This document shows positions 35,234 through 43,978 of a stretch of 64,000 bases of DNA, piece after piece (the first letter of the stretch is position 1; each line of letters opens with the position of its first letter). The stretch is from contig JAHBTA010000005.1 of NCBI GenBank assembly GCA_019638805.1, positions 1 through 64,000 on the forward strand. Direction: 5' to 3'. The notes below the pieces were generated by a model. The model had not been told where the DNA came from, did no database searches, and was given only the letters and a program-made list of their open reading frames with translations. The position numbers were made by a program, and so were the translations under genes. Source of the stretch: Microbacteriaceae bacterium (lineage in GTDB: Bacteria; Actinomycetota; Actinomycetes; Actinomycetales; Microbacteriaceae).

Positions 35234-36304
35234 TCACTCCTTCGTCGTCGTCTTCGTACCGACCCGGAACTCGCCCGGAGCCGCAGACCGCCTGGTCGAA
35301 AGCTTCCAGATCAGCAGGAGCAGGGGAGCGGCCGCGATCGCGGCGTCCAGAAGCGGATCGCCCACCAACCCCGACCGGGATGGTGCTGCGTCGGCATCCT
35401 CCGATCCGATCAGGAGGACCGCCGCCCCGGCTTCCCGCAGGTCACGGGCGAGCCCGTGCTCGAGAGACGAGGTGACCCGCTCGATGTCGACGATCGCCAC
35501 CGCGAGTCCCGGGTCCGCCATCTCCATCGGCCCGTGCCGGAACTCGGCGCTCTCGAGTGCGAACGCCCCGATGTGGGCGGCTTCCTTCATGACGAGTGCG
35601 GCCAGCTCGGCGGTGGCGAGGCCGGCACCGCGGCCGACGAACACGAGTCGTTCGCGCTCACCCCACCACGTCTCGAGTGCCAGCGCGCTGGCTTCCGGGT
35701 CGTGAAGCGCCATCTCCAGACGATCGGCGGCCGCCTCGGCGGTGCGGAGGGTGTCCTCGAGCGCGAGCTCGCCCCCATCCAGCAGCACCCGGGCGAGCAC
35801 GGCGAGTACCACCATGGTCGCGACATAGGTCTTGGTCGACGGACCGATCTCGTCGCCCGCATTCATGTCGAGGGCGATGTCGGCGATGCCCGCCAGGTCG
35901 TTGCCGAGCCCGTTGGTGATGCTGACCAGGGTCACGTCGCCGCGTGCGCGCAGCACCGCCGCCAGTCGCACCGCCTCAGCGCTGAGCCCGGACTGGCTGA
36001 TCACGACGACCACCGAGCCGGCCCGGATTGCGGGGGACTGGAAGTGCAGGAACTCCGAGGCCGTCGCGCACACCACCTGTGCCCCCTCACGGGCCAGCAC
36101 GCTCGTGACGGCGAGCGCCGCATCGTACGAGCTGCCCATGCCCGTGACCACGAGCGGGTCAGCGGACTGCGCGGCGGCGGTACGCACCGCATCCAGGGCG
36201 TCCCGCTGGGTGCGGAGCCCGGCGACGCAGGATCGCATTGCGTCCGGCTGGCCGAGGATCTCACGCAGGAAGAGATCGCGCTCGACCTCGGGTGGGGTGG
36301 TCAT
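35234..36304 (-). CDS. Double SIS-domain sugar isomerase/deglycase-like protein
   Basis: A 356-residue protein with two SIS domains: the first with VVTGMGSSYDAALA and VVVISQSGLSAEAVRLA (about 50-120), the second with LVFVGRGAGLATAELAALVMKEAAHIGAFA and FRHGPME (about 215-275). The architecture is that of the isomerase half of GlmS, AgaS and FrlB-type deglycases, acting on phosphorylated amino or keto sugars. The start at 36304 has AAGGA at 9 bases; another ATG at 36313 overlaps the permease stop. It suggests that the imported glycan contains an amino sugar or fructosyl-type unit, or that a phospho-ketose step is needed. Confidence 0.85.
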   Translation of the reverse strand: MTTPPEVERDLFLREILGQPDAMRSCVAGLRTQRDALDAVRTAAAQSADPLVVTGMGSSYDAALAVTSVLAREGAQVVCATASEFLHFQSPAIRAGSVVVVISQSGLSAEAVRLAAVLRARGDVTLVSITNGLGNDLAGIADIALDMNAGDEIGPSTKTYVATMVVLAVLARVLLDGGELALEDTLRTAEAAADRLEMALHDPEASALALETWWGERERLVFVGRGAGLATAELAALVMKEAAHIGAFALESAEFRHGPMEMADPGLAVAIVDIERVTSSLEHGLARDLREAGAAVLLIGSEDADAAPSRSGLVGDPLLDAAIAAAPLLLLIWKLSTRRSAAPGEFRVGTKTTTKE

Positions 36305-36309
36305 GCAGG

Positions 36310-37149
36310 TCATTCCTTTACTGAGCCCGCCGTGAGGCCCTCGATGAAACGGCGTTGGAGGATCACGAAGAGCACGATCATCGGCAGGGCGGTGAGCACC
36401 GTGCCTGCCATGGTCTCCGACCAGTTGACGGTGTTCTTCTTGGAGAGCAGCGCGAGGCCGACCGGAAGCGTGCGTGAGGCGTCCGAACCGGTCACGATAA
36501 GCGGCCACAGGAAGTCGTTCCATGCCGCGAGCCCCGTGAAAATGACCAGTGTCGCGATCGCCGGCCACGATATCGGCAGGACGACGCGGCGGAGGATCGA
36601 CCACTCGCCCGCGCCATCGAGCCGTGCCGCCTCGAGGATGCTGTCCGGGACCGACACGAAGAACTGCCGCATCAGGAAGATCCCGAGCACCTGGACTGCC
36701 GAAGGCGCGATGATCCCGGAGAGCGTATCCGCGCCGAGCCAGGGCACGGCGTTGTGGACGTTCACCATCATCCGGTACAGCGGGATGATGTTGACCTGCA
36801 TCGGGATCATGAGCGTGGTCAGCAGGACGATCATGATGACCCCCCGGCCGGGCAGCGGAAGCTTCGCGAGCGCATAGGCGGCGCAGGTGTCGAACACGAC
36901 GTTGAGCACCACGACCGTGACGGTCACCACGACGCTGTTCAGGAAGTAGCCGCCGAACGGAATGAGCGTCAGCACCTGGGCATAGGCCTCGAGCGTCGGC
37001 GGGTTGGGCAGCAGGTTCCCGGAGAACACCTCCGCGGCCGGGGTCAGCGAGGTCGTCACCGTCCAGAACCAGGGCACGAGCATGATGACCGAGCTCGCGG
37101 CGAGCACGACCCAGAGCATGGCGAGTCCCAGGCGACGGCGCCGGATCAT
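36310..37149 (-). CDS. Carbohydrate ABC transporter permease, MalG type
   Basis: A 279-residue protein with six spans. The EAA loop EAARLDGAGEWSILRRVVLP (about 190-210) contacts the ATPase. ATGA overlap with the preceding permease. No ATPase gene is encoded in the locus, so a shared MsiK-like ATPase elsewhere probably energises it, as is common for CUT1 importers in actinobacteria. Confidence 0.93.
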   Translation of the reverse strand: MIRRRRLGLAMLWVVLAASSVIMLVPWFWTVTTSLTPAAEVFSGNLLPNPPTLEAYAQVLTLIPFGGYFLNSVVVTVTVVVLNVVFDTCAAYALAKLPLPGRGVIMIVLLTTLMIPMQVNIIPLYRMMVNVHNAVPWLGADTLSGIIAPSAVQVLGIFLMRQFFVSVPDSILEAARLDGAGEWSILRRVVLPISWPAIATLVIFTGLAAWNDFLWPLIVTGSDASRTLPVGLALLSKKNTVNWSETMAGTVLTALPMIVLFVILQRRFIEGLTAGSVKE

Positions 37150-38024
37150 CGGGTCCTCGCGATCCGGAACTGGATGGCGGAGATGACCACGAGTACCGCG
37201 ACGAGCAGGTACGCGGCGGCCGAGGCGTGCCCGAGATCGAGCGAGCGGAACCGCTCCACCAGGTAGAAGACGACGGTCGTGGTGGAGCCCACCGGACCCC
37301 CGCCCGTCATGACATAGACCTGGTCGAAGGCCTGGAAGGCGCCGATCATCCCCACCACGAAGACGAAGAGCAGGGTCGGCCGCAGCGACGGGAGGGTCAC
37401 CGCGAGAAATCGCTGCCACGGCCCCGCGCCGTCCATGCGCGCCGACTCCATGAGATCAGCAGGAATCGTCTGCAACGCTGCGAGGAAGACCACCGTCTCG
37501 AACCCGAACCCCTGCCAGATGCTGGCCGCGGACACGGCGACGAGCGCGGTCGACGGGTCCGAGAGCCAATCGTGCCGCTCGAGCCCGATGAGTTGCAGCA
37601 CGTCATTGAGGAGGCCCCGCTCGTTGAGCAGGGGCTTCCACAGGGTCGAGACGACGACGAGCGATGCGGTGACGGGCACGAAGAACACGGCGCGGAAGAA
37701 GGTGCGTCCGGGGATGCGGTTGTTGAGCATGAGTGCGGTCACCAGTCCCAGCAGCGGTCCGACGGTCATGGTGATCACGGCGAACACCGCGGTGTTGGCC
37801 CACGCCTGCTGGAATCGGGGGTCGACCAGGATCTCGGTGTAGTTGTCGAGCCCCACCCAGGTGAACGGACCGATCCCGCTGTAGTCCCCGAAGCTGTAGA
37901 TCAGCGAGGTGATCATCGGCACGAAGAACATCAGTGTCATGACCACGAGCGCAGGGGCCAAGAGCACGGCGCCCGGCAGGTAGCGACGGGTCCGTCGCCA
38001 CCTGCCGAGTCGGGTTTCAGCCAT
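37146..38024 (-). CDS. Carbohydrate ABC transporter permease, MalF type
   Basis: A 292-residue protein with six spans and the EAA-type loop ESARMDGAGPWQRFLAVTLP. It pairs with the MalG-type permease in a CUT1 sugar importer. Its ATG overlaps the end of the binding-protein gene by 8 bases. Confidence 0.93.
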   Translation of the reverse strand: MAETRLGRWRRTRRYLPGAVLLAPALVVMTLMFFVPMITSLIYSFGDYSGIGPFTWVGLDNYTEILVDPRFQQAWANTAVFAVITMTVGPLLGLVTALMLNNRIPGRTFFRAVFFVPVTASLVVVSTLWKPLLNERGLLNDVLQLIGLERHDWLSDPSTALVAVSAASIWQGFGFETVVFLAALQTIPADLMESARMDGAGPWQRFLAVTLPSLRPTLLFVFVVGMIGAFQAFDQVYVMTGGGPVGSTTTVVFYLVERFRSLDLGHASAAAYLLVAVLVVISAIQFRIARTR

Positions 38025-39303
38025 TCAGTGCCGTCTCCGCGGTGGTGGCGGCCGTCTTCAGGGCGTCGGCAGGGCTGGCCTGGCCGATGAGAACCGCGGT
38101 GACCGCGTCGGTGAGGGCCGTGTCGATCGCCGGCCACGCCGGGACGTAGGGGAAGGCGGTGGCGGTTGCCATCGCATCCTGGAATACCGGGAAGGGCGCC
38201 TGCTCCCCGAAATACGGGTCGGTGGCGGAGAGCTCGGGCATGGCGAGCGCTGCCTCCGTCGCCGGTGCGGCCCCGGCCTCCGTGTAGACGAGCAGCTGCT
38301 GCTCGGGCTGCAGGAGGAACTCGGCGAGCTTCCACGCCGCCGAGCCGTGTTTCGCGGTGGTGGGGATCACGAGGCCGGTACCTCCCAGGTAGCTTCCCGG
38401 CTGCTTCGAGTAGGGCGCGGGGGCAACGGCCCATTCGCCGGACTGCGCGGCAGCCCCATCCTTCAGCACGCCCATCATGTACGGGCCGTTCAGGAACATC
38501 CCGATGCGTTCGTCCTTCACGCCGGGCAGTCCGGACGAATCGCCCTCCGACGGCCCCCAGTAGATGCCGCCACCGTCGGTGAGCAGTTCATTCATGAACT
38601 CGAGGGCCCCGATCCCGGCGTCGGAATCGAACGCGACCCCGCCCGAGGAGTCGAGCACCGATCCGCCGTTCTGCAGCAGCAGCTGTACGTAGTGGAAGCT
38701 GTCCGGCAGAAGCTGCAGCGCGTACTTGTCGGCCTTCCCGTCGCCGTCGGAGTCCTCGGCCATCGCCGCCGAAGTGGCCAGCAGCTCGTCCCAGGTGGTC
38801 GGGACTGTCAGCCCCTTCGCGTCGAGGACGTCCTTGCGGTAGAAGAGCGCGTAGGCGTCGAAGTCGTAGAGGGCGGCGATCGTGTGATCGTCGTAGCGCA
38901 TCGCGCCATACGCGCCTGCGCTGTACTGGCTTTCGATCGGCTTGCCGTTGAGTATGCCGCCGGAGATATCGCCGATGTCCGCGAGGAGACCCTTGGAGGC
39001 GAGGTCGGGAAGCCACGTCATGTCGACCGTGGCGAGGTCGGGGCCTGTGTTCGAGGAGACCGCGACCGAGAACTTCTCCTGCATGGAGTCGTAGTCGAAG
39101 CCCTGGTGGTCGACCGTGATATCCGGGTTGGCGGCCTCGAATCGTGCGATCGCCTCGGTGAGCGGGGTCGACTGCCCGTAGTAGTCCCAGACGACCACGG
39201 TGTCATCGGCGTCGGCATCGGTCGAGGGAGCACAGCCGGCCAGGGCCGAGCTGCCGAGGGCCACCGCGACGCCGATGGCGATGCGGAGGTGACGTGACTT
39301 CAT
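38017..39303 (-). CDS. Lipoprotein sugar-binding protein of the ABC importer
   Basis: A 428-residue extracellular lipoprotein. The signal sequence ends in the lipobox LAGC with Cys24 as the lipidated residue. The mature part has the cluster B binding-protein fold: VVVWDYYGQSTPL, AIARFEAANPDITV, and PTTWDELLATSAAMA. It captures an oligosaccharide for the two permeases downstream. It starts 10 bases after the gntR stop, so it is co-transcribed with its regulator. Confidence 0.93.
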   Translation of the reverse strand: MKSRHLRIAIGVAVALGSSALAGCAPSTDADADDTVVVWDYYGQSTPLTEAIARFEAANPDITVDHQGFDYDSMQEKFSVAVSSNTGPDLATVDMTWLPDLASKGLLADIGDISGGILNGKPIESQYSAGAYGAMRYDDHTIAALYDFDAYALFYRKDVLDAKGLTVPTTWDELLATSAAMAEDSDGDGKADKYALQLLPDSFHYVQLLLQNGGSVLDSSGGVAFDSDAGIGALEFMNELLTDGGGIYWGPSEGDSSGLPGVKDERIGMFLNGPYMMGVLKDGAAAQSGEWAVAPAPYSKQPGSYLGGTGLVIPTTAKHGSAAWKLAEFLLQPEQQLLVYTEAGAAPATEAALAMPELSATDPYFGEQAPFPVFQDAMATATAFPYVPAWPAIDTALTDAVTAVLIGQASPADALKTAATTAETALNG

Positions 39304-39313
39304 TATGTGTCTC

Positions 39314-40135
39314 CTATCGGGGTGGTGCAGGTGGGGTGACCAGGGTGAGCGAGGGGCGCTGACGGCGCACCTCGAAGTGGTAGCGCGCACGGTCGCCGCG
39401 GACGACGCTGCGGCAGTATTCGACCGGTGTCCCATCCGGGGTGCGGGAGACGAGCTCGAGCAGGAGCACCGGTTGGCGGCGGTCCTGGTTGAGCTGGGTC
39501 GCTTCCGCCGGGGTCGGGAGGGCGGGGGAGAGCGACTCCTCGCCGTCCAGAAGTTCGATGCCGTGACGCGCCGCGAGGATGTCGTAGAGCGAACCGCTCG
39601 CGAGGTCCTCATCCAGCAGACCGGGCACGAGCTGCGCGGGGAGTTGCACGCGCTCGAGCATGAGGGGCGAGTCGGCCACGAACCGCAGCCGCTCGATCGT
39701 GTACACCGCGGCACCGGGGGTGAGTCCGAGCAGCTCCGCGGCACGCGGGCCGGCCTCCTCGAGCGCTGCGGAGAGCAGTTCGGTACGTGCGGTGAGCCCG
39801 CGCACGCGCATTTCGTCGGTGAAGCTGCTGAGCTCGGTGAGCTCGCGCTCCAGGGGCCCGTCGAGCACGAAGGTTCCGCGGCCACGGGTGCGCTGGATGC
39901 GGTTCTCGCGCACGAGCTCCTCGAGCGCACGCCGAACAGTGATGAGGCTCACGCCGAACTCGGCGACCAGGTCGTCCTCGGTCGGCATCCGATCGCCCGG
40001 CTTCCAGTGACCGCTGTCGAGACGCTCGCGAAGCTGCGCGTACACCTGGTGATAGAGCGGCAGGTTCGGCGTCGCGGGACGCGTCGTCTCCTGAGGTGCG
40101 GGCCCGGTGGGCTCGTCTCGCGCTGATGGCCTCAT
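39314..40135 (-). CDS. GntR/UTRA-family repressor of the glycan operon
   Basis: A 273-residue protein. A GntR winged helix (about 25-92: LYHQVYAQLRERLDSG, MPTEDDLVAEFGVSLITVRRALEEL, RTRGRGTFV) is followed by a UTRA effector domain (about 105-260) that usually binds a phosphosugar. It is the first gene of the minus-strand operon and faces a ROK kinase. A 26-bp near-perfect palindrome (40149-40174), 13 bases upstream of this start, is its likely operator. The ATG at 40135 is chosen over an in-frame TTG 12 bases upstream. Confidence 0.92.
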   Translation of the reverse strand: MRPSARDEPTGPAPQETTRPATPNLPLYHQVYAQLRERLDSGHWKPGDRMPTEDDLVAEFGVSLITVRRALEELVRENRIQRTRGRGTFVLDGPLERELTELSSFTDEMRVRGLTARTELLSAALEEAGPRAAELLGLTPGAAVYTIERLRFVADSPLMLERVQLPAQLVPGLLDEDLASGSLYDILAARHGIELLDGEESLSPALPTPAEATQLNQDRRQPVLLLELVSRTPDGTPVEYCRSVVRGDRARYHFEVRRQRPSLTLVTPPAPPR

Positions 40136-40148
40136 CGTCCCTCGCAAG

Positions 40149-40174
40149 TTATGTTGTTTCCGGAAAGAACATAA
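40149..40174. promoter_or_regulatory. 26-bp palindromic operator between gntR and the ROK kinase
   Basis: TTATGTT (40149-40155) and AACATAA (40168-40174) flank the central palindrome TTTCCGGAAA (40157-40166). Only the two bases at 40156 and 40167 break the symmetry. It lies just upstream of both divergent genes, so one GntR dimer could control the whole locus. Confidence 0.75.
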
Positions 40175-40180
40175 TGAAGT

Positions 40181-41179
40181 ATGGTGATGGGCATGCCAGC
40201 TGTCAAGCCATGGGTCGCGAGCATCGACATCGGCGGCACCTGGACCCGGTTCGCCGCCGTCACGATCGACGGCGAGGTGCGCGGTCGCGAGCGATTCGCG
40301 ACAGGTGCGGAATCATCCCCGGACATGGTTCGTGCCCGATGGCGCGATCGTTGGGCGGCCCTGATCGAACGCGAGGGATCCGGCGGACCTCCCGTCGCCG
40401 TCGGGATCGGGGCGACCGGTCCCGTGGAACGGGACTCCGGGCGGCTGCTCGAGGTCCCCAATGCGGGTCCGGGCCTGCAAGGTGCGGAGCTGGTGGCCGA
40501 GTTCCGCATGCTGTCGGGAGTGCCCGTGGTGCTCGAGCGCGACACCTGCGCGGCTCTGCTCGCTGAGGCACACGCCGGCGCGGGCGCGGGTTGCTCGGAG
40601 CTGGTCTATGTGACCGTGTCCACGGGTGTGGGGGGCGCCGTCCTGTCGGACAGCAGGCTCGTCCTCGGTCGTGCGGGCGGCGCCGGGGAGATCGGCCACG
40701 TCATAGCCGACCCCGCCGGACCGCTGTGCGGATGCGGCCGGACGGGATGCCTCGAGGCGATCGCGTCGGGGCCGGCGATCGCCGCGGCCGCCACCCGCAT
40801 GCTCGGTGAACCGGCAGCGGGACGACTTCGCGAACTCCTGGGCGAGGGGGAACCCACCGGGCTCCGCGTGAGCGAGGCCGCGGCCGTCGGCGACCCGGTG
40901 GCGATCGCCATCCTCGCGACAGCACGGGACGCGCTCGCTCGCTCGATCGTGGACCTCGCGAACACCTTCGACCCCGAACGCATCGTCGTCGGAGGGAGCG
41001 TGGCCGAGGGCAATCCGGGCTGGATCCCGGTGCTCCAGCACGCAGTCCGCGAGCAGGCGCTACGACCGACGCGCGATGCGCTCAGCGTGGTACCCGCTGC
41101 CCTCGGCGACGATGCCGTCCTGCTCGGTGCGGCGCGGCTGGCCTGGGAGGAGAGCGGTATCGCCTCGGGGATGCCCTGA
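40181..41179 (+). CDS. ROK-family sugar kinase
   Basis: A 332-residue protein. The phosphate-binding DIGGT (16-20) and the second STGVGG loop form the ATP site; the catalytic Asp is in LERDTCAAL. The ROK zinc motif GHVIADPAGPLCGCGRTGCLEA is complete. It phosphorylates a hexose or amino sugar. No N-terminal DNA-binding domain, so it is a kinase rather than an Mlc-type repressor. ATGs at 40181, 40187 and 40193 are all possible starts. It is divergent from gntR and probably feeds the SIS protein's pathway. Confidence 0.92.
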   Translation: MVMGMPAVKPWVASIDIGGTWTRFAAVTIDGEVRGRERFATGAESSPDMVRARWRDRWAALIEREGSGGPPVAVGIGATGPVERDSGRLLEVPNAGPGLQGAELVAEFRMLSGVPVVLERDTCAALLAEAHAGAGAGCSELVYVTVSTGVGGAVLSDSRLVLGRAGGAGEIGHVIADPAGPLCGCGRTGCLEAIASGPAIAAAATRMLGEPAAGRLRELLGEGEPTGLRVSEAAAVGDPVAIAILATARDALARSIVDLANTFDPERIVVGGSVAEGNPGWIPVLQHAVREQALRPTRDALSVVPAALGDDAVLLGAARLAWEESGIASGMP

Positions 41180-41192
41180 CGACCATCCCCGA
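41165..41192 (+). terminator. Hairpin overlapping the ROK kinase stop
   Basis: TCGGGGATG (41165-41173) pairs perfectly with CATCCCCGA (41184-41192), with the stop codon in the loop. No T-run follows. Probable terminator. Confidence 0.5.
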
Positions 41193-41213
41193 CACCGTCA
41201 GACCCCCCGACTA

Positions 41214-41496
41214 GCGTCGAACCACACCCACCCCGGCCAGCCGTGGACCGGCACCATGCACGTGCTCAAACTGCTCTACGAGCTCGGCGTCGCACCCGAG
41301 AGCCCCGAGATCCAGCGCGCGATCGCCCTCGTGCGCGACAACGTGCGGTCCCGACGGCACCTGGGCACTCGAGAACACCCACGTCGGTGAGGTGCCATTC
41401 CCGCTCGAGGGTGCCGATGGCGAGCCCAGCCGATGGAACAGCCTGCGCGCGCTGCGGGTACTGCGCTGGGCGGGCGACGAGGTGGTGCTGGGGTAG
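41214..41496 (+). pseudogene. Decayed squalene-cyclase-like gene with internal deletion and frameshift
   Basis: One frame reads HPGQPWTGTMHVLKLLYELG, then PEIQRAIALVRDNV, typical of an early part of actinobacterial terpene/squalene-cyclase-like repeat proteins. At about 41350 the coding shifts by one base to DGTWALENTHVGEV, then SRWNSLRALRVLRWAG up to TAG at 41494-41496, which matches the very end of the same family. The 200 or so residues normally between are missing. No start or promoter is obvious. It fills the gap between the kinase and the DUF1697 gene. Confidence 0.7.
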
Positions 41497-41521
41497 GAGA
41501 CGCCGGGGTAGGCGCGCCGGG

Positions 41522-42091
41522 TCAGGGCGTTCCCGCGGCGGCGCGCCGCGCATCCAGCAGCTCGACCAGCTTGGTCGTGGTCTGCCAGGAGCGGATTGTC
41601 ATCGACTTGTAGAGCGGGCTGGCCATGATCTTGCTGAGCCGGCTCTTGGTGCGCTCGGCGCTCAGCCGCTGGGAGTACACGACCCCGACGCCCGGCCACA
41701 CCGCGTCGACGCCCTCGCGGGGCTGGAAGACGGCCATGGCGTCCGCGATGTCGATGCCGATGAGGAAGATCGCGTCGCTGTGGTACAGGTCGGGCTGCTC
41801 GCCGAAGCCGTTCGGGCGGCCGACGACCACGGCGCGGTAGTCCTCCTCGGGCAGCACGTGCACGCGCAGCAGCTCGGTGTCGAGCCGGAAGCGCCGGGGC
41901 AGCTCCGCCTCGATCGCGGCGGCGAGTTCGGCGGGAGCGAGCTCGGTGTCGACGATCGCGTTGCCCGAGTTGAGGTAGGTCTGCGGGTTGGTGGCGCCGA
42001 GGGTCTCCAGGCCGTCACGCAGCCCCGCCATCGAGACCCCGTTCTTGCCGCCGACGTTGACCCCGCGCAGCAGCACCACCTGCGTGCCCAC
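41522..42091 (-). CDS. DUF1697 family protein
   Basis: A 189-residue protein. It opens with VVLLRGVNVGGKNGVSMAGLRDGLETLG and NPQTYLNSGNAI, the signature of DUF1697, and ends with the conserved YKSMTIRSWQTTTKLVELL segment. The function of the family is not known. GTG start at 42091, divergent from rlmN with 33 bases between. Confidence 0.9.
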   Translation of the reverse strand: MGTQVVLLRGVNVGGKNGVSMAGLRDGLETLGATNPQTYLNSGNAIVDTELAPAELAAAIEAELPRRFRLDTELLRVHVLPEEDYRAVVVGRPNGFGEQPDLYHSDAIFLIGIDIADAMAVFQPREGVDAVWPGVGVVYSQRLSAERTKSRLSKIMASPLYKSMTIRSWQTTTKLVELLDARRAAAGTP

Positions 42092-42124
42092 GTTTCGAGC
42101 GTATCGCTCGCGTACCCTTGAGCG

Positions 42125-43357
42125 GTGAGCACGGCATCCACCCCTCGGCGCGCGCCGCAGGTGCGGCCCGCGGCGCGCGAGCCGCAGGTGCGGCCCCAGA
42201 CCGAGGGCTGGACGCAGAAGCTCGACGCCGAGGGCCGCCCCTTCCTGCAGTTCGCGAGCCCCAAGCGCGGCAAACCCCCGGTGCACCTGGCCGACCTGAC
42301 GCCCGAGCAGCGCGTCGAGCGCGTGCGCGAGCTGGGGCTGCCGGCGTTCCGCGCGAAGCAGCTCGCGACCCATTACTTCACGCACCACACCTCTGACCCG
42401 GCCGAGATGACCGATCTGCCGGCCGCCGGCCGCGACGAACTCGTCGTCGGGCTGCTGCCCCCGCTCATGACCGAGCTGCGCCGGCTCGAGACCGACCGCG
42501 GCGACACCATCAAGTTCCTCTGGAAGCTGCACGACGGCGCACTCGTCGAGTCGGTTCTGATGCGCTACCCGGGGCGCATCACGCTGTGCATCAGCTCGCA
42601 GGCCGGATGCGGCATGAACTGCCCGTTCTGCGCCACCGGACAGGCGGGGCTCACCCGCAATCTCTCGGCGGCGGAGATCGTCGATCAGGTCGTGCGCGCG
42701 AACCGGGTGCTCGACGAGGGCGGACTGGGCGGCAAGCGAGCCGGGGAGACCACGCCCGAGCGCGTGAGCAACATCGTGTTCATGGGCATGGGGGAGCCGC
42801 TGGCCAACTACGCACGCGTCATGCACGCGGTGCGCGTGCTCACCGCGAAGCAGCCCGACGGGCTGGGCATGAGCGCGCGCGGCATCACGGTGTCGACCGT
42901 GGGGCTGGTGCCCGCGATCCGCAAGCTCGCCGACGAGGATGTGCCGGTCACCTTCGCGCTGTCGCTGCACGCCCCCGACGACGAGCTCCGTGACGAGCTC
43001 ATCCCAGTCAACTCGCGCTGGAAGGTCGACGAGGCGCTCGACGCCGCGCGGGGCTACTTCGAGCGCACCGGCCGCCGGGTGTCGATCGAGTACGCCCTCA
43101 TCAAGGACATGAACGACCACGCCTGGCGCGCGGACCTGCTCGCGGCGAAGCTGCTCGAGCGCGGCAGGGGCTGGGTGCACGTGAACCCGATCCCGCTGAA
43201 CCCCACTCCGGGATCGATCTGGACGGCATCGGAACCCGAGGTGCAGGACGAGTTCGTGCGCCGCCTGAACGCCGCCGGCATCCCGACCACGCTGCGCGAC
43301 ACGCGCGGGAAGGAGATCGACGGCGCCTGCGGGCAGCTCGCCGCGGCCGACGCCTGA
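42125..43357 (+). CDS. rlmN: 23S rRNA / tRNA adenine C2-methyltransferase (radical SAM)
   Basis: A 410-residue protein methylating A2503 of 23S rRNA and A37 of some tRNAs. The radical SAM motif is in [12 protein letters not shown], the GMGEPL motif follows, and the catalytic cysteine near the end is in GACGQLA. The N-terminal 27 residues contain two copies of PQVRP and are not part of the conserved fold. GTG start. Confidence 0.95.
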   Translation: MSTASTPRRAPQVRPAAREPQVRPQTEGWTQKLDAEGRPFLQFASPKRGKPPVHLADLTPEQRVERVRELGLPAFRAKQLATHYFTHHTSDPAEMTDLPAAGRDELVVGLLPPLMTELRRLETDRGDTIKFLWKLHDGALVESVLMRYPGRITLCISSQAGCGMNCPFCATGQAGLTRNLSAAEIVDQVVRANRVLDEGGLGGKRAGETTPERVSNIVFMGMGEPLANYARVMHAVRVLTAKQPDGLGMSARGITVSTVGLVPAIRKLADEDVPVTFALSLHAPDDELRDELIPVNSRWKVDEALDAARGYFERTGRRVSIEYALIKDMNDHAWRADLLAAKLLERGRGWVHVNPIPLNPTPGSIWTASEPEVQDEFVRRLNAAGIPTTLRDTRGKEIDGACGQLAAADA

Positions 43358-43374
43358 CCCGCGTCCGCACCCGG

Positions 43375-43437
43375 TTGACACCAGGCTGACACCACATTCA
43401 GTTGACGTGACACCATGATGGTGTCATGATGGTGTCA
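43375..43437. promoter_or_regulatory. Phased array of five TGACACC heptamers (operator of the RHH-drr operon)
   Basis: TGACACC occurs directly at 43376, 43387 and 43408 and inverted (GGTGTCA) at 43420 and 43431, so spacings are 11, 21, 12 and 11 bases, all near whole helical turns. The first copy lies in a TTGACA -35-like hexamer and the last abuts the ATG at 43437. This is the layout expected for cooperative binding by a ribbon-helix-helix protein. Confidence 0.75.
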
Positions 43438-43925
43438 TGGACATCGGAGAGTACGTCAGCGACCTGCAGCGCCAGCTGCTCAGTGCCGCCGAATCCGCCG
43501 ACGCGAGCACCCGTGCGGCCGCGGAGCGGCTCGCCGCGGGCCTGGACGCCGCCACCCGGCTCGTGCTGCTCGATGCCCTGTCCGCCGCCGCGGGGGAGAT
43601 CACCCGCGATCTCGCCCCGGGCGCCGTCGACGTGCGGCTGCGCGGGCGCGACATCGAATTCGTGGTCACGCCTTCGCGCGCGGAGACGGAGCACGACGAC
43701 CCGCCCGCTCCCGACGTCGACCTCGATGACGCGAGCACCTCGCGCACCACGCTCCGGTTGCCCGACGCGCTGAAGGTGCGCGTCGACGAGGCGGCCGCGG
43801 CGGACGGCCTGTCCGTCAACACCTGGCTGGTCCGGGCGGTCGCCGCCGCGCTCCAGCCGAAGAACAGACGCGCCGCGCAGCGCACTCTGCGCACCGGAGA
43901 CAGCTTCGCGGGGTGGGTGCGCTAA
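43437..43925 (+). CDS. Ribbon-helix-helix DNA-binding protein (HicB/Arc-like)
   Basis: A 162-residue protein. The N-terminal part (1-85) is helical plus a small beta region; after an acidic linker comes a ribbon-helix-helix (about 100-138: RTTLRLPDALKVRVDEAAAADGLSVNTWLVRAV). Such proteins are often labelled HicB-like antitoxins, but no toxin gene is next to it. It heads an operon with a DUF4097 protein and an ABC efflux pump, and its start abuts a five-copy operator, so autoregulation of the efflux operon is likely. No ribosome site is visible; translation may be leaderless or weak. Confidence 0.8.
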   Translation: MDIGEYVSDLQRQLLSAAESADASTRAAAERLAAGLDAATRLVLLDALSAAAGEITRDLAPGAVDVRLRGRDIEFVVTPSRAETEHDDPPAPDVDLDDASTSRTTLRLPDALKVRVDEAAAADGLSVNTWLVRAVAAALQPKNRRAAQRTLRTGDSFAGWVR

Positions 43926-43978
43926 CCGCGCGACTCGGCCCCGCCATCCACCACTCGCCCTGAAAGGGAGGCGCCAGC

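Noticed and set aside
43437..43925. HicAB toxin-antitoxin system
   Set aside because: The RHH protein resembles HicB-type DNA-binding ends, but no HicA toxin is encoded next to it; neighbours are DUF4097 and an efflux pump.
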